Below are positions 54,430 through 64,000 of a DNA stretch of 64,000 nucleotides, one piece after another (within the stretch, counting starts at the first letter, position 1; each line of letters starts with the position of its first letter). Origin of the DNA: Rhinopomastus cyanomelas (lineage: Eukaryota > Chordata > Aves > Bucerotiformes > Rhinopomastidae); assembly GCA_013400115.1 (NCBI GenBank), contig VXBP01010281.1, positions 1 through 64,000 of the forward strand. Direction: 5' to 3'. A model generated the notes under the pieces. It made no database searches and was not told where the DNA came from. It was given only the letters and a program-made list of their open reading frames with translations. The translations under genes were made by a program, and so were the position numbers.

Positions 54430-54697
54430 GCAAGACTGTAGTGACAGGATGAGGGGTCCTGGTCTGAAGCTGGAAAAGGGCAGGGGGAGGTCAGAGCTGA
54501 GGAGAAAGTTCTTGAATCTCAGGATGGGGCATCCCTAGAACAAGCTGCTCAGAGAAGGGGTGGAGGCCCCATCCCTGGAGATGTTGAAGATCAGGCTGCC
54601 TGGGGATCTGGGCAACCTTGTCTGGAGAGTGCTGGCTCTGCTGGGTGTAGGGAGGTTGTACCTTTGGAGGTCCCTTCCAACCCCATGACTCTGTGGC
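54430..54697 (+). mobile_element. Diverged CR1 in gene J intron
   Basis: GTAGTGACAGGATGAGGGGT, GTCAGAGCTGAGGAGAAAGT and GGTCCCTTCCAACCCC mark it. Confidence 0.8.
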
Positions 54698-54798
54698 TCA
54701 CAGAAGGAGCTTTATGGGAAATGAAATGAAATCAGAGGAGATGGAAATGCAAACTCACCTGGCCATGTGTTTTCCAGGACTTTCCCAACAACCCAGAC

Positions 54799-55572
54799 AT
54801 GATATACTCTTCCGGAAGAGAATCTTACTTCAACTTGAACTCAACTTGGTACGATCCCTCGGGGTCCTGGCTGGACACGCGCCGCACACCCTTCCGCTAC
54901 GGCTACAACACCTGTTGCAACTCCGGGTGCGACGGCGAAGGCGTTGAAGGCATGAGAGGGCACGACTACCGTCATTACGGCTATCGGCGGTCGGTCTGCT
55001 CAGAGAGATGCCAAGGCTATGGTACAGCTGGTTCGTGCCACGGAGGCGGGTGCTCAGGTTGTGTCAGGAGGCCCACGTACAGCTATGGGTCATCAGGAGG
55101 ATGCCAAGGCTATGGGAGGTCAGTCTGCTCTGAGAGATGCCATGGGTCCTCTGGTTCGTGCCATGGAGGTGGCTCAAGCTGTGTCAGAAGACCCACGTAC
55201 AGCTATGGGTCGTCGGGAGGATGCCGTGGGTCATCTGGAGGATGCCACGGGTCATCTGGAGGATGCAACAGCTATGGGAGGTCGGTCTGCTCTGAGCCGT
55301 GCCGCGAGCCATGCCGTGGGTCAGGCTACCAGGGCGGGAAGCCGTGCTACAGCAAGCCAACACAATGCGTAACACAGTGCATCCCGCAGCGCACCCCGGT
55401 GCAGACCTGCCCCGTCCCAGTGCAGACCTGTCCTGCCCCAGTGCAGACCTGTCCCGTCCCAGTGCAGACCTGTCCTGCCCCAGTGCAGCAGGGCTGCATG
55501 CCCGTGGCAAAGTGCATCCCAAGCCAGCAGCAGCCGCAGGTCTGCAAAGCGCCGGCCCGGAAGATAAAGTAG
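54799..55572 (+). CDS. Gly/Cys/Tyr and VQTCP-repeat EDC protein (gene J)
   Basis: Encodes 257 residues. The acceptor TTTTCCAG is at 54777 and ATG is 21 nt later. The N-terminus is unique (MIYSSGRESYFNLNSTWYD, then SGSWLDTRRTPFRYGY). Residues about 65-180 repeat RSVCSERC, GSSGSCHGGGSS and CVRRPTYSYGSSGGC. A Cys/Arg section follows (EPCREPCRGSGYQGG). Residues about 205-230 are four VQTCP[VA]P units. The end is Gln/Lys-rich (PSQQQPQVCKAPARKIK), the usual form of a transglutaminase-substrate tail. A decayed relative of the N-terminal part lies on the opposite strand at 20.2 kb. AATAAA is at 55766-55771. EDC membership is firm; no symbol assigned. Confidence 0.9.
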   Translation: MIYSSGRESYFNLNSTWYDPSGSWLDTRRTPFRYGYNTCCNSGCDGEGVEGMRGHDYRHYGYRRSVCSERCQGYGTAGSCHGGGCSGCVRRPTYSYGSSGGCQGYGRSVCSERCHGSSGSCHGGGSSCVRRPTYSYGSSGGCRGSSGGCHGSSGGCNSYGRSVCSEPCREPCRGSGYQGGKPCYSKPTQCVTQCIPQRTPVQTCPVPVQTCPAPVQTCPVPVQTCPAPVQQGCMPVAKCIPSQQQPQVCKAPARKIK

Positions 55573-55789
55573 AGGACCCGAGGAGTTGGGATGAATGGGG
55601 GAATCTTCTCACTCTTGCAGCATCACCTTGATGGGCAGCACCTCTCGTGCTGCTCTCAGATCTCCACTCTTCCTGTCATTTTGCTTGTAACTTGCTTGGA
55701 AGGTGTAACCCACTATCTCTGTGAAATACTAAGCGCTCTTCTTATTTCACAGCAGATGTGGAGGCAATAAAACAATCACAGTTCACAAC

Positions 55790-56324
55790 CCTCTTGCGTC
55801 AGTGTCTTCCACTTCCTCCTTTTCCATTGCTTCTGGTCCTTCTTGTGGCCAAAGGTGGTGTCTGCAGCATCTCCACTCACCCTCACGGTGAGCTTCCCAG
55901 CTGGTGGCCTTTACTTCCTACTCCGGACAACTTCCTTGTGGAGCAGCACCTCACAGCTTTCACGCAGCACGGCGATCGATTGTTTGATTTGGGAATGTGA
56001 AAGAAACAACAAATTTCATCAGAGGGGTGAACGCTGGCACAGTGTTTCACTCCCTGATGAGGCAACACGTACAGCCCGACCTGACAGCAAGAATCTCTGG
56101 AGGAAGCTTTGGGAATATTCAGGTGTGGGAATAGCACAGCTAAGGTAGACCAAGAGGGGATGACACAGCTGGTGGAAGACAAGTGTAGACCAAGAGGGGA
56201 TGATACAGCTGGTGGAAGAGAAATGCTCTGGTCCATGGTCCATGAGATCGTCAGAGACTGCAAGTGGGACAGATCTTATCTGAGCTCCTGCAGGACCCAG
56301 GTGTCTTCAGCAGCTGATACTCAG
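55790..56324. other. Intergenic with a small tandem duplication
   Basis: GTAGACCAAGAGGGGATGA plus ACAGCTGGTGGAAGA occurs twice at 56145-56220 (about 43 nt apart). No gene signal. Confidence 0.5.
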
Positions 56325-56745
56325 TGAGGAGACCAGCTCCCTTATGAGGAAGGGTTGAGGGAGCTGGGTCTCTTGAGCTTGGAGAAGAGGAGACTGAGGG
56401 GTGACCTCATTAATGTCTATAAATGTGTGAAGGGTGGGTGTCAGGAGGATCGAGCTGGGCTCTGCTCAGTGTCATCTAGTGATAGGACAAGGGGCAGTGG
56501 GTGTCAGCTGGAACAGAGGAGGTTCCACATCAATATGAGAAGGAACATCTCCACCGTGAAGGTGACAGAGCCCTGGAAGGGGCTGCCCAGGGGGGCTGTG
56601 GAGTCTCCTCTTCTGGAGATGTTAAAAACCCACCTGGACTGTTCCTGTGTGACTGGATCTAGGGGATCCTGCAGTGTCAGGGGGATTGGACTGGATGATC
56701 TCTCAAGGTCTCTTCCAATCCCTGATGTTCTGAGATTCTGTGATG
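56325..56745 (+). mobile_element. CR1, about 420 bp
   Basis: GAGGAAGGGTTGAGGGAGCT to GTTCTGAGATTCTGTGATGG. Confidence 0.9.
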
Positions 56746-57604
56746 GTTGGCACCATTCCGACAGCTGAAAGGTGCTGGAAAAATATAAGGGAGAAGTGAG
56801 ACCTCTGAGAGCTGAAGACTTTGACCCAGGGAGAAGTGGGGATCACCATACATGTCAAACGGAAATTAGAAACGGGGCAACAGACATTAAGGGGGGCTGG
56901 ACCCACTCTGTAATGGGGCAAAAACCCCCAAGTTGCTGATAGGATGCAGCCTGGTAGGTTCAGAAGAGGAGACCCCTGGGAGGATCGTTGCAGCAAGGCT
57001 GAGGTCTGCTGTCAGTGACTCACAGTGTCATGTTCCTGGTGTCTCCTTGCACCTCACCCAGCCCAGGCAAGAGCCGCCATCGTCTTCATCTCCCTGCCTG
57101 GCCCAGCCTGCAGGATGTGACACATCGCAGAACCAGACACTTCACAACATTAAAGGTGGGGATTTCTCCAGGATGCACCGTTCTGGGATGGAGGTTTCAT
57201 GGTTGGACACATGGGGGCTGCCAACATCCTCTCCCTTGACACTGCTTCAAGCCTTCCTCGTCAAGCTCTTCCTTGGATGGAAGCTGATGCCAATGTGCGT
57301 TGCAGAGTACTCAAGCATGGCTTAGTGCAGTGGTCCAGCCCTGGGGCAGCAGAGGCACCCAAATCCACTCTCCAAACCCTTCCAGATCTCCCTGGGCTGT
57401 GGAAGAAAGAGCTGGAGGGAATCCCAGGAGAGCAGCTCCTGCTTCCCACACCCCAGGGCAGGATTTGTTCTGCTTAAGCTATTCTGACACAGATCTGTCT
57501 GACTCTAATGAGAGGGATTTAACACGAACAAACCCCGTGTAAAACAGAAGATCCTGACCTCTTTCGTCTCCTTCAAAACTAGAAAAGCATTGACTGGCCA
57601 CCAA
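56746..57604. other. Intergenic, nothing recognised
   Basis: Several overlapping ORFs of up to about 130 codons, none with repeats or exon signals. Confidence 0.4.
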
Positions 57605-57882
57605 CTGGAGAGGGACTTTATACAAGGGACTCGTGATAGGACAACAGGTAGAGGTTTCAAGCTAGAAGAGGGGAGATTTGGGTCCAATCTTAGGAAGAAA
57701 TTCCTCACTGTGAGGGTGCTGAGCCACGGGAACATGTTGCCCAGGAAGGCTGTGGATGCCATCCACCTGAAAGTCTTCAAGGCCAGGCTGCACTCTGGGC
57801 AATCTGGTCTGATGAGGGGTGTTGCTGCCCATGGCAGGGAGTTTGAACTAGATGATCTCTATGGTCCCTTCCAACAGGAAGC
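57605..57882 (+). mobile_element. CR1, second subfamily
   Basis: Shares CTAGAAGAGGGGAGATTTGG and GTTTGAACTAGATGATCTC with the copies at 7.1 and 19.5 kb. Confidence 0.8.
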
Positions 57883-58681
57883 AGCCTGTGGTCCCATGAC
57901 ATACGGAAGATTCGTGATGGCATATAGACCACCCAGAAACCGTGATCCCAACTGGGGGATGAAGAGTTAGGACAACCTAAGGGCAATGTTTTCTATAAAA
58001 ACCAACAAATTATCCACAGGAAAAGACTGCCACCAATCAGAATGAAATCACAGGAGGCTTGGAAGACTCTCCCAAAGACAAGAGGCTTTGTGGAAGATGC
58101 GCTGGGCTCACAGAGCAGCTGTGAGGTCAGCATGGTTCTGCCTTGTGCATTGGTCCTGGTCGCCAACACACACGAGCATCCTCCCCGCCAGGCAGTGCTC
58201 AGGTAGACCTCTCTATCGCCGAGAGAAATGATGAGCACATTTGTCACCGCCCGCGTGACCTCGGGTGTGATTAGTGACTCGTGAATGAGAGTTTCACAAG
58301 AATGGTCCTTCTTCTAATGTTTGTGAAATACCCTCACGGTCCGGTTTCCTCATGTATCTGTTCGCCCAAGTGATTCAGCTCCATTAATTGGCAATAAACC
58401 TCCTTCACTCCGTGCTCTGTTTTAATTCGACCTGTGCTATCGTTAATACTGGAGTGGCCTCTAGAGTCCTGGGTGAGATCAGGCCTGGTGTCCTCTGTAG
58501 TGTCCAAAAGCGTTAAATCGATGGATACGCGGATCCGAATCCCCTCCCCGATGAACGTGGGGATGGAGGTGGAGAGGAAGGGCATTGCTCAGAGTCACGA
58601 TGTTCTCAACTCTATTTTTCTTCTCCAATCAAAGTGCAGTAAAGGTGACACACAGCAGCTATTTCAAACACGTCTCACGGG
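57883..58681. other. Repeat-free intergenic block
   Basis: Unique sequence, including a CTATAAAAACC at 57993 with no following donor. Candidate control DNA only by virtue of lacking CR1. Confidence 0.3.
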
Positions 58682-59015
58682 AATCATAGACTCATAGAAT
58701 CATTAGGGATTGGAAGGGACCTTGAAAGATCATCCGGTCCAATCCTCCTGCCACAGCAAGATCCCCTACATCCAGTCACACAGGAGCACATCCAGGTGGG
58801 TCATAAACATCTCCAGAGAAGGAGACTCCACAACCCCCCTGGGCAGCCCCTTCCAGTGCTCCGTCACCCTCACTGTGAAGAAGTTCCTTCTGATATTGAT
58901 GTGGAACCTCCTCTGTTCCAGCTCACACCCATTGCCACTTGTGCTATCACTAGATGAAATTGAGAAGAGCCTGGCTCCATCCTCCTGACACCCACCCTTC
59001 AAATATTTATAGACA
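58682..59015 (-). mobile_element. CR1
   Basis: ATCATAGACTCATAGAATCA to CAAATATTTATAGACATAAA. Confidence 0.9.
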
Positions 59016-59305
59016 TAAATGGAAGAGGAAGTCTCCAATGGGACACGGTTGAGCACCTTTTGTCCTTCCAACCTGCCTGAATGTTCTCTCTCTCCTATGA
59101 GGTTTTTAGTTCCTTCTGTTTGGGTTCAAAGTCTCTCTTTGAGGAACAAAAGGGCAGACCTGAAATTCTGCAGCACTTTGTTCAGCTCAGAAGAAGGTTT
59201 CTCTTTGCTCCCCAGCCATATCCCACCACCCATGTTGGCCCACTCTCATCATTCCAATCGGTCATGTACAGCAGGAGTGTGCCTCAAAGTCTTGCGCTGA
59301 CTGCA

Positions 59306-59560
59306 GAATCAGAGAATCATCCGGGTTGGACAAGATCTTTAAGATCATCAGGTGCAACCACCCAGACTACAAGCCCCAACTACTAACCCATCTCCTGAAA
59401 CACCCCGGCTGCCCATTCGTTGAACCCCTCCAGGGATGGTGCCTCCATCCCCTCCCTGGGCAGCCTGTTCTGAGGCCTCCACACTCTTTCTGTGGAGAAG
59501 TTTTTCCTACGATTCAATCCCACCTCTGATCCCCAGACCTCAGTGACAGCTTTAATGTCC
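59306..59560 (-). mobile_element. CR1, diverged
   Basis: CAGAATCAGAGAATCATCCG, CTCCAGGGATGGTGCCTCCA and CTGGGCAGCCTGTTCTGAGG. Confidence 0.8.
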
Positions 59561-60090
59561 AGAGTTGTCCCAACTCCTTTAGTCACCCACCAGAGCCAAG
59601 TGCCACTACCCAGGTGGGGAAGGATGGCCAGTTCTGTCCCCTGGGCCTCGGCGGAGGTTGCCCACACTCCTTGTTTTTCAGGGCACCCCACACATGGATC
59701 AGCCTCACCTTCTGTCACCCCATCACGTGCTCATTCCTGCATCCTTAATTCCCTTCGTCTTCTTCGCCCACTCACAACCTAGATTTTTTTCCCAAGCTGC
59801 CCATTTTTCCTACTCACTGCCGTGACCTTATTTGTTCCTGATGGTCCCCTTTTACTTCTGGGATCCCTTTGCCACCCAGCCCACCCAGCCCCACTGTCCC
59901 ACCTTCCCACTCCCTAGCACTTCTGCGTTGCCGACTCAGCCTCATGGCGCAAAGAGCCAGCAAATGCTTCAGTCAAAGTCAGCAAAAGCATCCTGAAGCC
60001 TCCCCGTCCCTGAGCGTGACCCACGCCAGGCGTGGTGGGCAATTAGCATTTTCTATGAAGTAACGACGGGAATCGCGATCGCGAAGGGAG
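59561..60090. other. Intergenic, nothing recognised
   Basis: C-rich unique sequence with no exon signal. Confidence 0.4.
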
Positions 60091-60306
60091 GAGGATATCG
60101 ATCTGCTCCCGATACCGTGAGTCAAGACAGCAGCGTGAAACTCTCCAATTAACGAAGCGCTTGGGGTGGTGAACAATCAGGTCCCTCCGGTGGGACCTCG
60201 TCTTGTTTCCGGAGTTGGAGCGTTGGGCGTCCTATAAAAGACCTCTCAGCCCATCTGTCCTCATTGCCTCAGCTCCACATCTCCTCGCCGATTCTTGCTG
60301 AGCAGG
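60091..60306 (+). promoter_or_regulatory. Gene K promoter and exon 1
   Basis: GATATCGATC at about 60094 and TGAGTCA at 60118-60124 repeat the arrangement of gene B. CAATTAACGA follows. The element is diverged (CGTCTTGTTTCC, 60199-60210). TATAAAAG is at 60233-60240. Exon 1 ends GCTGAGCAGG at 60306 before GTAAGT. Confidence 0.8.
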
Positions 60307-60835
60307 GTAAGTCCAGCTTGATAAAACTTCTACACTTCTAACCTTCAACAGCTTTTTCCTGAGCCTGAGGTCCTGACTTCTCCCATCTCTGTGACCCTCT
60401 CATAATATTTGCTCAGTCCTGCTGCTTAGGTTGACTTCTCCATCCACTTCCACAGAGATCAAGTAGGAAAACTTGGAACTTACTGTTCAGACACTGAGGA
60501 TAGGACTCTTCAGGTCTATCCTGAAGGACTCAGGCTGCCACTTCTCACTAACCTCTAAGTGCTTTAACTTCTGCCTCCTATATTTGCTGAACGTAGAAGA
60601 GAAAGGAAAGACCTGCTCGAAGGGAGATAGCGCAGAGTCCTCTGTGCAAGGACCACTGCAGGCAGAGCCGGGTTGCTAAACTTCCTCTCTTCTTCAAGAT
60701 CCTGCCCTAGAAGGAGAATTTATTCTTGATTCCCATCTAACTAGACATTCACAACTACTGCCTGACAGATATCACAGTGACTCTTGCTTCTGCACCCACT
60801 CAGAGGTGCCAAGTCTTCCCAGCAGGTCCGCAAAC

Positions 60836-61216
60836 ATGTGCTCCCGCCAGGACAGAGACCAGTGCCACCAGCAAGAGCGATCCTCGTGCCACAGCAGTGG
60901 AGGATGCCATGGGAGTAGCGGTGGATCTGGGTGCCATGGGAGCAGCGGTGGATCTGGGTGCCATAGGAGCAGTGGAGGATGCCATGGGGGCAGTGGAGGC
61001 TCTGGATGCCATAGGAGCAGTGGAGGATGCCATGGGAGCAGCGGTGGATCTGGATGCCATGGGAGCAGCGGTGGCTCTGGATGCCATGGGAGCAGTGGAG
61101 GATGCCATGGGGGCAGTGGTGGCTCTGGATGCCACGGGAGCAGTGGGGGATCCTGCCATGGGAAGCCACAGGAGTGCCAGCAGCAAATTTATCAAGTATC
61201 CTCCAACATGAAGTGA
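60836..61216 (+). CDS. Gly/Ser/Cys/His repeat EDC protein (gene K)
   Basis: Encodes 126 residues. Two acceptors are possible (AG at 60802-60803 or at 60821-60822); both keep the ATG. The start MCSRQDRDQCHQQERSSCHS resembles loricrin A and gene C. The body is about nine CHGSSGGSG or CHRSSGGCHGG units, in which each Cys-His is followed by a short Gly/Ser linker. The tail is GKPQECQQQIYQVSSNMK, with Gln and Lys for likely cross-linking (inference). His and Cys at regular spacing might also bind metal, which is untested speculation. ATTAAA is at 61437-61442. It is like a minimal loricrin with the Cys/His motif. Confidence 0.9.
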   Translation: MCSRQDRDQCHQQERSSCHSSGGCHGSSGGSGCHGSSGGSGCHRSSGGCHGGSGGSGCHRSSGGCHGSSGGSGCHGSSGGSGCHGSSGGCHGGSGGSGCHGSSGGSCHGKPQECQQQIYQVSSNMK

Positions 61217-61442
61217 TCAGGACATCGTCTGCAGGCTACAGTCCTGCATGTCCTTGATCTAGCGCTGAAGCCAGAAATCTTTGCATGTCTCCTCTCAATC
61301 TTCAAAGAAAACATCTCCTCTCCTAGTCCTGGTGAGTCCTGCAACCTCTGATGAGCTAGTCTATGGGTGCTAAAACAAACCCCGTGTGTTCATGCTGGTG
61401 AGGTTTCCTCTGTATCTGCCTTTGACTGCATGAGCCATTAAA

Positions 61443-62022
61443 ACTGGAAGTTCATGAGAGCTTTGTGTCCATGGTTCTTCTTTCACCACACTGCAAGAAA
61501 CCTTGGTGAACAGCCCCACAGTTACCTTGCCCAGACCCAGAGAACAGGGACAGGCAGTCACACTCTCCCCTAAGGACTCCACCACCCCACAGAGCTGGAG
61601 ATCCAAACTCTTCCATCAGAACCCCACAGGCTGCACTGCACGAGCCCTCAAGTATGGCCATGGGCACAGCCATGGGGCTGGAAAGGCCCCTGTGTGAGGC
61701 AGGAGCCCCTTCTTCATGCCACCTTGCTGCACCTAGGGGAGATACCTCCACACACTTGCAACAAACCCCCGGTGAACCTTTCTAGAAACCCTCTGCCCAG
61801 CATTTCAAGATCCCTGGGCTGAGCCAGGGGTGTTGCAAGATGTTAACGTTACACAATGGGCTGATAAATGTCTTCTTGGCTTGTAATTAAAACTAATTGT
61901 GTAATTTATTGGTGGGATATGGCCATCCATGAAAATGGATGTGGCCCTGATGGGATTGTTCTGCCGTGTGTCACGATAACCAAAACTATCTGGCACTGCT
62001 GGAAAGGGTGCAGGCAGCAGAC
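61443..62022. other. Intergenic, nothing recognised
   Basis: No exon or repeat signature. Confidence 0.4.
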
Positions 62023-62492
62023 CACAGAATCCCAGAGCATTAGGGATTGGAAGGGACCTCAAAGATCATCCAGTCCAATCCCACCACCACAGCAGGATCA
62101 TCTAGATCCAGTCACACAGGAGCTGTCCAGGTGGGTTTGAAATGTCTCCAGAGAAGGAGACTCCACAACCTTCCTGGGCAGCTTGTTTCAGTGCTCTGGC
62201 ACCCTCACTGGGAAGAAGTTCCTTCTCACATTGATGTGGAACCTCCTCTGCTCCAGCTGACACTTGGTGCCCTTTGTCCTGTCACTGGGTGCCCCTGAGC
62301 GGAGCCTGGCTCCATCCTCCTGACACCCACCCTTCACATATTGATCAACATCCACGGGGTCACCCCTCAGGCTCCTTTTTTCCCAGCTCAAGAGACTCAG
62401 CTCCCTCAGCCTCTCCTCATCAAGAAGATCATAGAATCATTAGGGATCGGACTAGATGATCTTTTGATGTCCCTTCCAATCCCTAATGATGC
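62023..62492. mobile_element. CR1 (minus) fused to a short plus-strand CR1 tail
   Basis: Minus-strand body at 62023-62428 (CACAGAATCCCAGAGCATTA to CTCAGCCTCTCCTCATCAAG). From about 62429 a plus-strand tail reads ATCGGACTAGATGATCTTTT. Confidence 0.85.
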
Positions 62493-63254
62493 TCAACTCA
62501 CTCCCTGCTGCCTGGTGCAGGAATCACTTGAAAGGGCTGATGGAGCACTTGCCTGAAGCCCCCATTTCCATCCCCATTTTCAAGGCACTTCACGGTGGAC
62601 ACCTACACAACCCAGAGGTGCCTAGAGGTGCTGGCTGGGAGCTGCTGATCTTCAACAACCTCAGAACAACTAAAACACCAGGAACTGGAAGCAGCACTGG
62701 AGGAAGAGCCAAAACCTACTTTGAGTCTTTTTTTCCACTGAGACCATTGCCCATGTTTCTTCCGATACTGGAACTCAAACACAGTTAAGCGCAGGTGATC
62801 AGACCCAGTTTGTCCTGACTCTCTTCTAGCTCATAACAGCAATTAAGCAACACAAAAGAAGCACTTAGGTTGCTCACCTGATTGTTAACCCTGCCCTGTC
62901 CACCTGCCTTTCAAGTACATCCTCTGGGTCTCAGTAAGACCTAGTGTGTCAGAAGTTTTTCCAGCTGAGGAAACTCTCCAGGACTTGCAGTGTCTCAGCA
63001 AAGGTCCAAGCACCTGCCTTCAGAGCAGGAGCTCAAAACAGGCTGGGGAAGCACCTCGACGCCTGACAGCGTTGTTTGTGTCCCAGCCAATTCCCAAAGA
63101 CTCTCAGCCAACGGTAAAGGTGGGATGGGTTTGAGGCTTTCAAACCCATGGGTGAAGGTGGGATGGGGCTAAGATTCCATCTCGCTGTGGCCAGTGTCTG
63201 GGAACAGCACAAACATGTAATCAGCATGGAGAAAGGAAAGCAAAAGGCAGGAGA
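62493..63254. other. Intergenic, one short repeat
   Basis: Contains GTGAAGGTGGGATGGGGCTAAGATT and following sequence at 63152-63214, repeated at 63943-64000 beyond the CR1. Confidence 0.5.
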
Positions 63255-63928
63255 GGGGGTTGGACTAGATGGTCTTTCGAGGTCCCTTCCAATCCCTAAG
63301 GATTCTATCATTCTATGAGATGTGCCCTGGTGGCCAAGAAGGCCAATGGCATGCTGGGGTGGATCAGAATGGGGGTGGCTAGCAGATCAAGAGAGGTTCT
63401 CCACCCCCTCTGACCCAGGTGAGACCATGTCTGGAATCTTGTGTCCAGTTGTGGGCCCTTCAGTTCCAGAAGGACACAGAGCTGCTAGAGTCCAGCACAG
63501 AGCCACGAGGATGATGAAGGAAGTGGAGCACCTCCCTGACTAGGAAAGGCTGAGGGAGCTGGGGCTCTTGAGCTTGGAGGAGACTGAGGGGTGACATCAA
63601 TATTGACTATAAATACATGACGGGTGGGTGTCAGGAGGATGGAGCCAGGCTCTGCTCAGGGGCACCCAGTGATAGGACAAGGGGCACAGGGTGTGAGCTA
63701 GAGCAGAGGAGGTTCCACACCAATGTGAGAAGGACCTTCTTCATGGTGAGGGTGACAGAGCCCCAGCAGGGGCTGCCCATGGGGATTGTGGAGTCTCCTT
63801 CTCTGGAGATGTTTCAAACCCAACTGGACTGTTCTTGTGCAACTGGATCTAGAGGATCCTGCTTTGGCAGGAGGATTGGTCTGGAAGATCTTTCTAGTCC
63901 CTTCCAATCCCCAATGTTCTGTGATCTG
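63255..63928 (+). mobile_element. CR1 tail followed by a longer CR1 copy
   Basis: A tail at 63255-63320 ends ATTCTATCATTCTATGA. A second copy starts at about 63321 with remnants of the reverse-transcriptase C-terminal coding region (GTGGCCAAGAAGGCCAATGG) and ends TGTTCTGTGATCTGTGA. Confidence 0.9.
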
Positions 63929-63942
63929 TGAAACCTGTCAGT

Positions 63943-64000
63943 GAAGGTGGGATGGGGTTAAGACTCCATCTGACTGTGGCCAGCATCTGGGAGCCACACA
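63943..64000 (+). repeat. Second copy of a flanking 60-bp repeat, cut by window end
   Basis: GTGAAGGTGGGATGGGGTTA, ACTCCATCTGACTGTGGCC and CATCTGGGA match 63152-63214 with a few substitutions. Confidence 0.8.

Noticed and set aside
57993..58003. CTATAAAAACC as a promoter
   Set aside because: No upstream shared element, no following exon-1 donor and no coding exon.

Overview
This is vertebrate, almost certainly avian, nuclear DNA. About forty CR1 (chicken repeat 1) non-LTR retrotransposon copies are scattered through it on both strands. Between them lies a row of small two-exon genes for cysteine-, glycine/serine-, histidine- or proline-rich proteins. That gene architecture, the loricrin-type proteins and a CC-x-PC-Q repeat protein of the EDCRP type identify the window as part of the epidermal differentiation complex (EDC), which encodes cornified-envelope and feather/scale proteins. 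No corneous beta-protein (beta-keratin), S100, tRNA, rRNA or CRISPR array is recognisable. The species cannot be told from the sequence.

I support twelve plus-strand genes. (A) A large loricrin, coding 3081-6140, carries an in-frame stop and two single-N gaps. (B) A loricrin-like gene has its start codon in exon 1 (8942-8965 joined to 9852-10487). (C) A small Ser/His/Gln-rich gene lies at 16463-16732. (D, E, F) Three paralogous Cys/His plus CPPVQPY-repeat genes lie at 23713, 27799 and 32324. (EDCRP) A Cys-rich gene lies at 37672-38301. (G, H) A paralogous pair of Asn/Gly/Cys-rich genes lies at 43830 and 48283. (I) A Pro/Cys/His-rich gene lies at 50993. (J) A Gly/Cys/Tyr plus VQTCP-repeat gene lies at 54799. 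(K) A Gly/Ser/Cys/His repeat gene lies at 60836. A decayed relative of gene J lies on the minus strand at about 19.8-20.2 kb and still has a promoter-like and exon-1-like sequence upstream.

The gene plan is uniform: TATA box, exon 1 of about 30-60 nt ending in a GTAAGT-type donor, one intron of 0.1-1.5 kb (often containing CR1), then exon 2 with the ORF beginning 15-40 nt after the acceptor and an AATAAA or ATTAAA signal downstream. Gene B departs from this because it needs an exon-1 start codon. A TGTCTCAYTTCC-like element sits 27-34 bp upstream of the TATA box at every promoter, well conserved at most and degenerate at a few. This is the strongest common regulatory signal I see.

The products presumably act together as structural proteins cross-linked by disulphides and transglutaminase in terminally differentiating keratinocytes; this is inferred from family knowledge. 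Gaps between genes are mostly CR1 copies, simple repeats and unique DNA with no gene signal. A few repeat-free blocks just upstream of promoters are candidate control regions. The loricrin locus is probably misassembled: a 126-nt exact duplication abuts the two Ns, and the enclosed block equals an upstream segment plus exactly five extra 189-nt repeat units.
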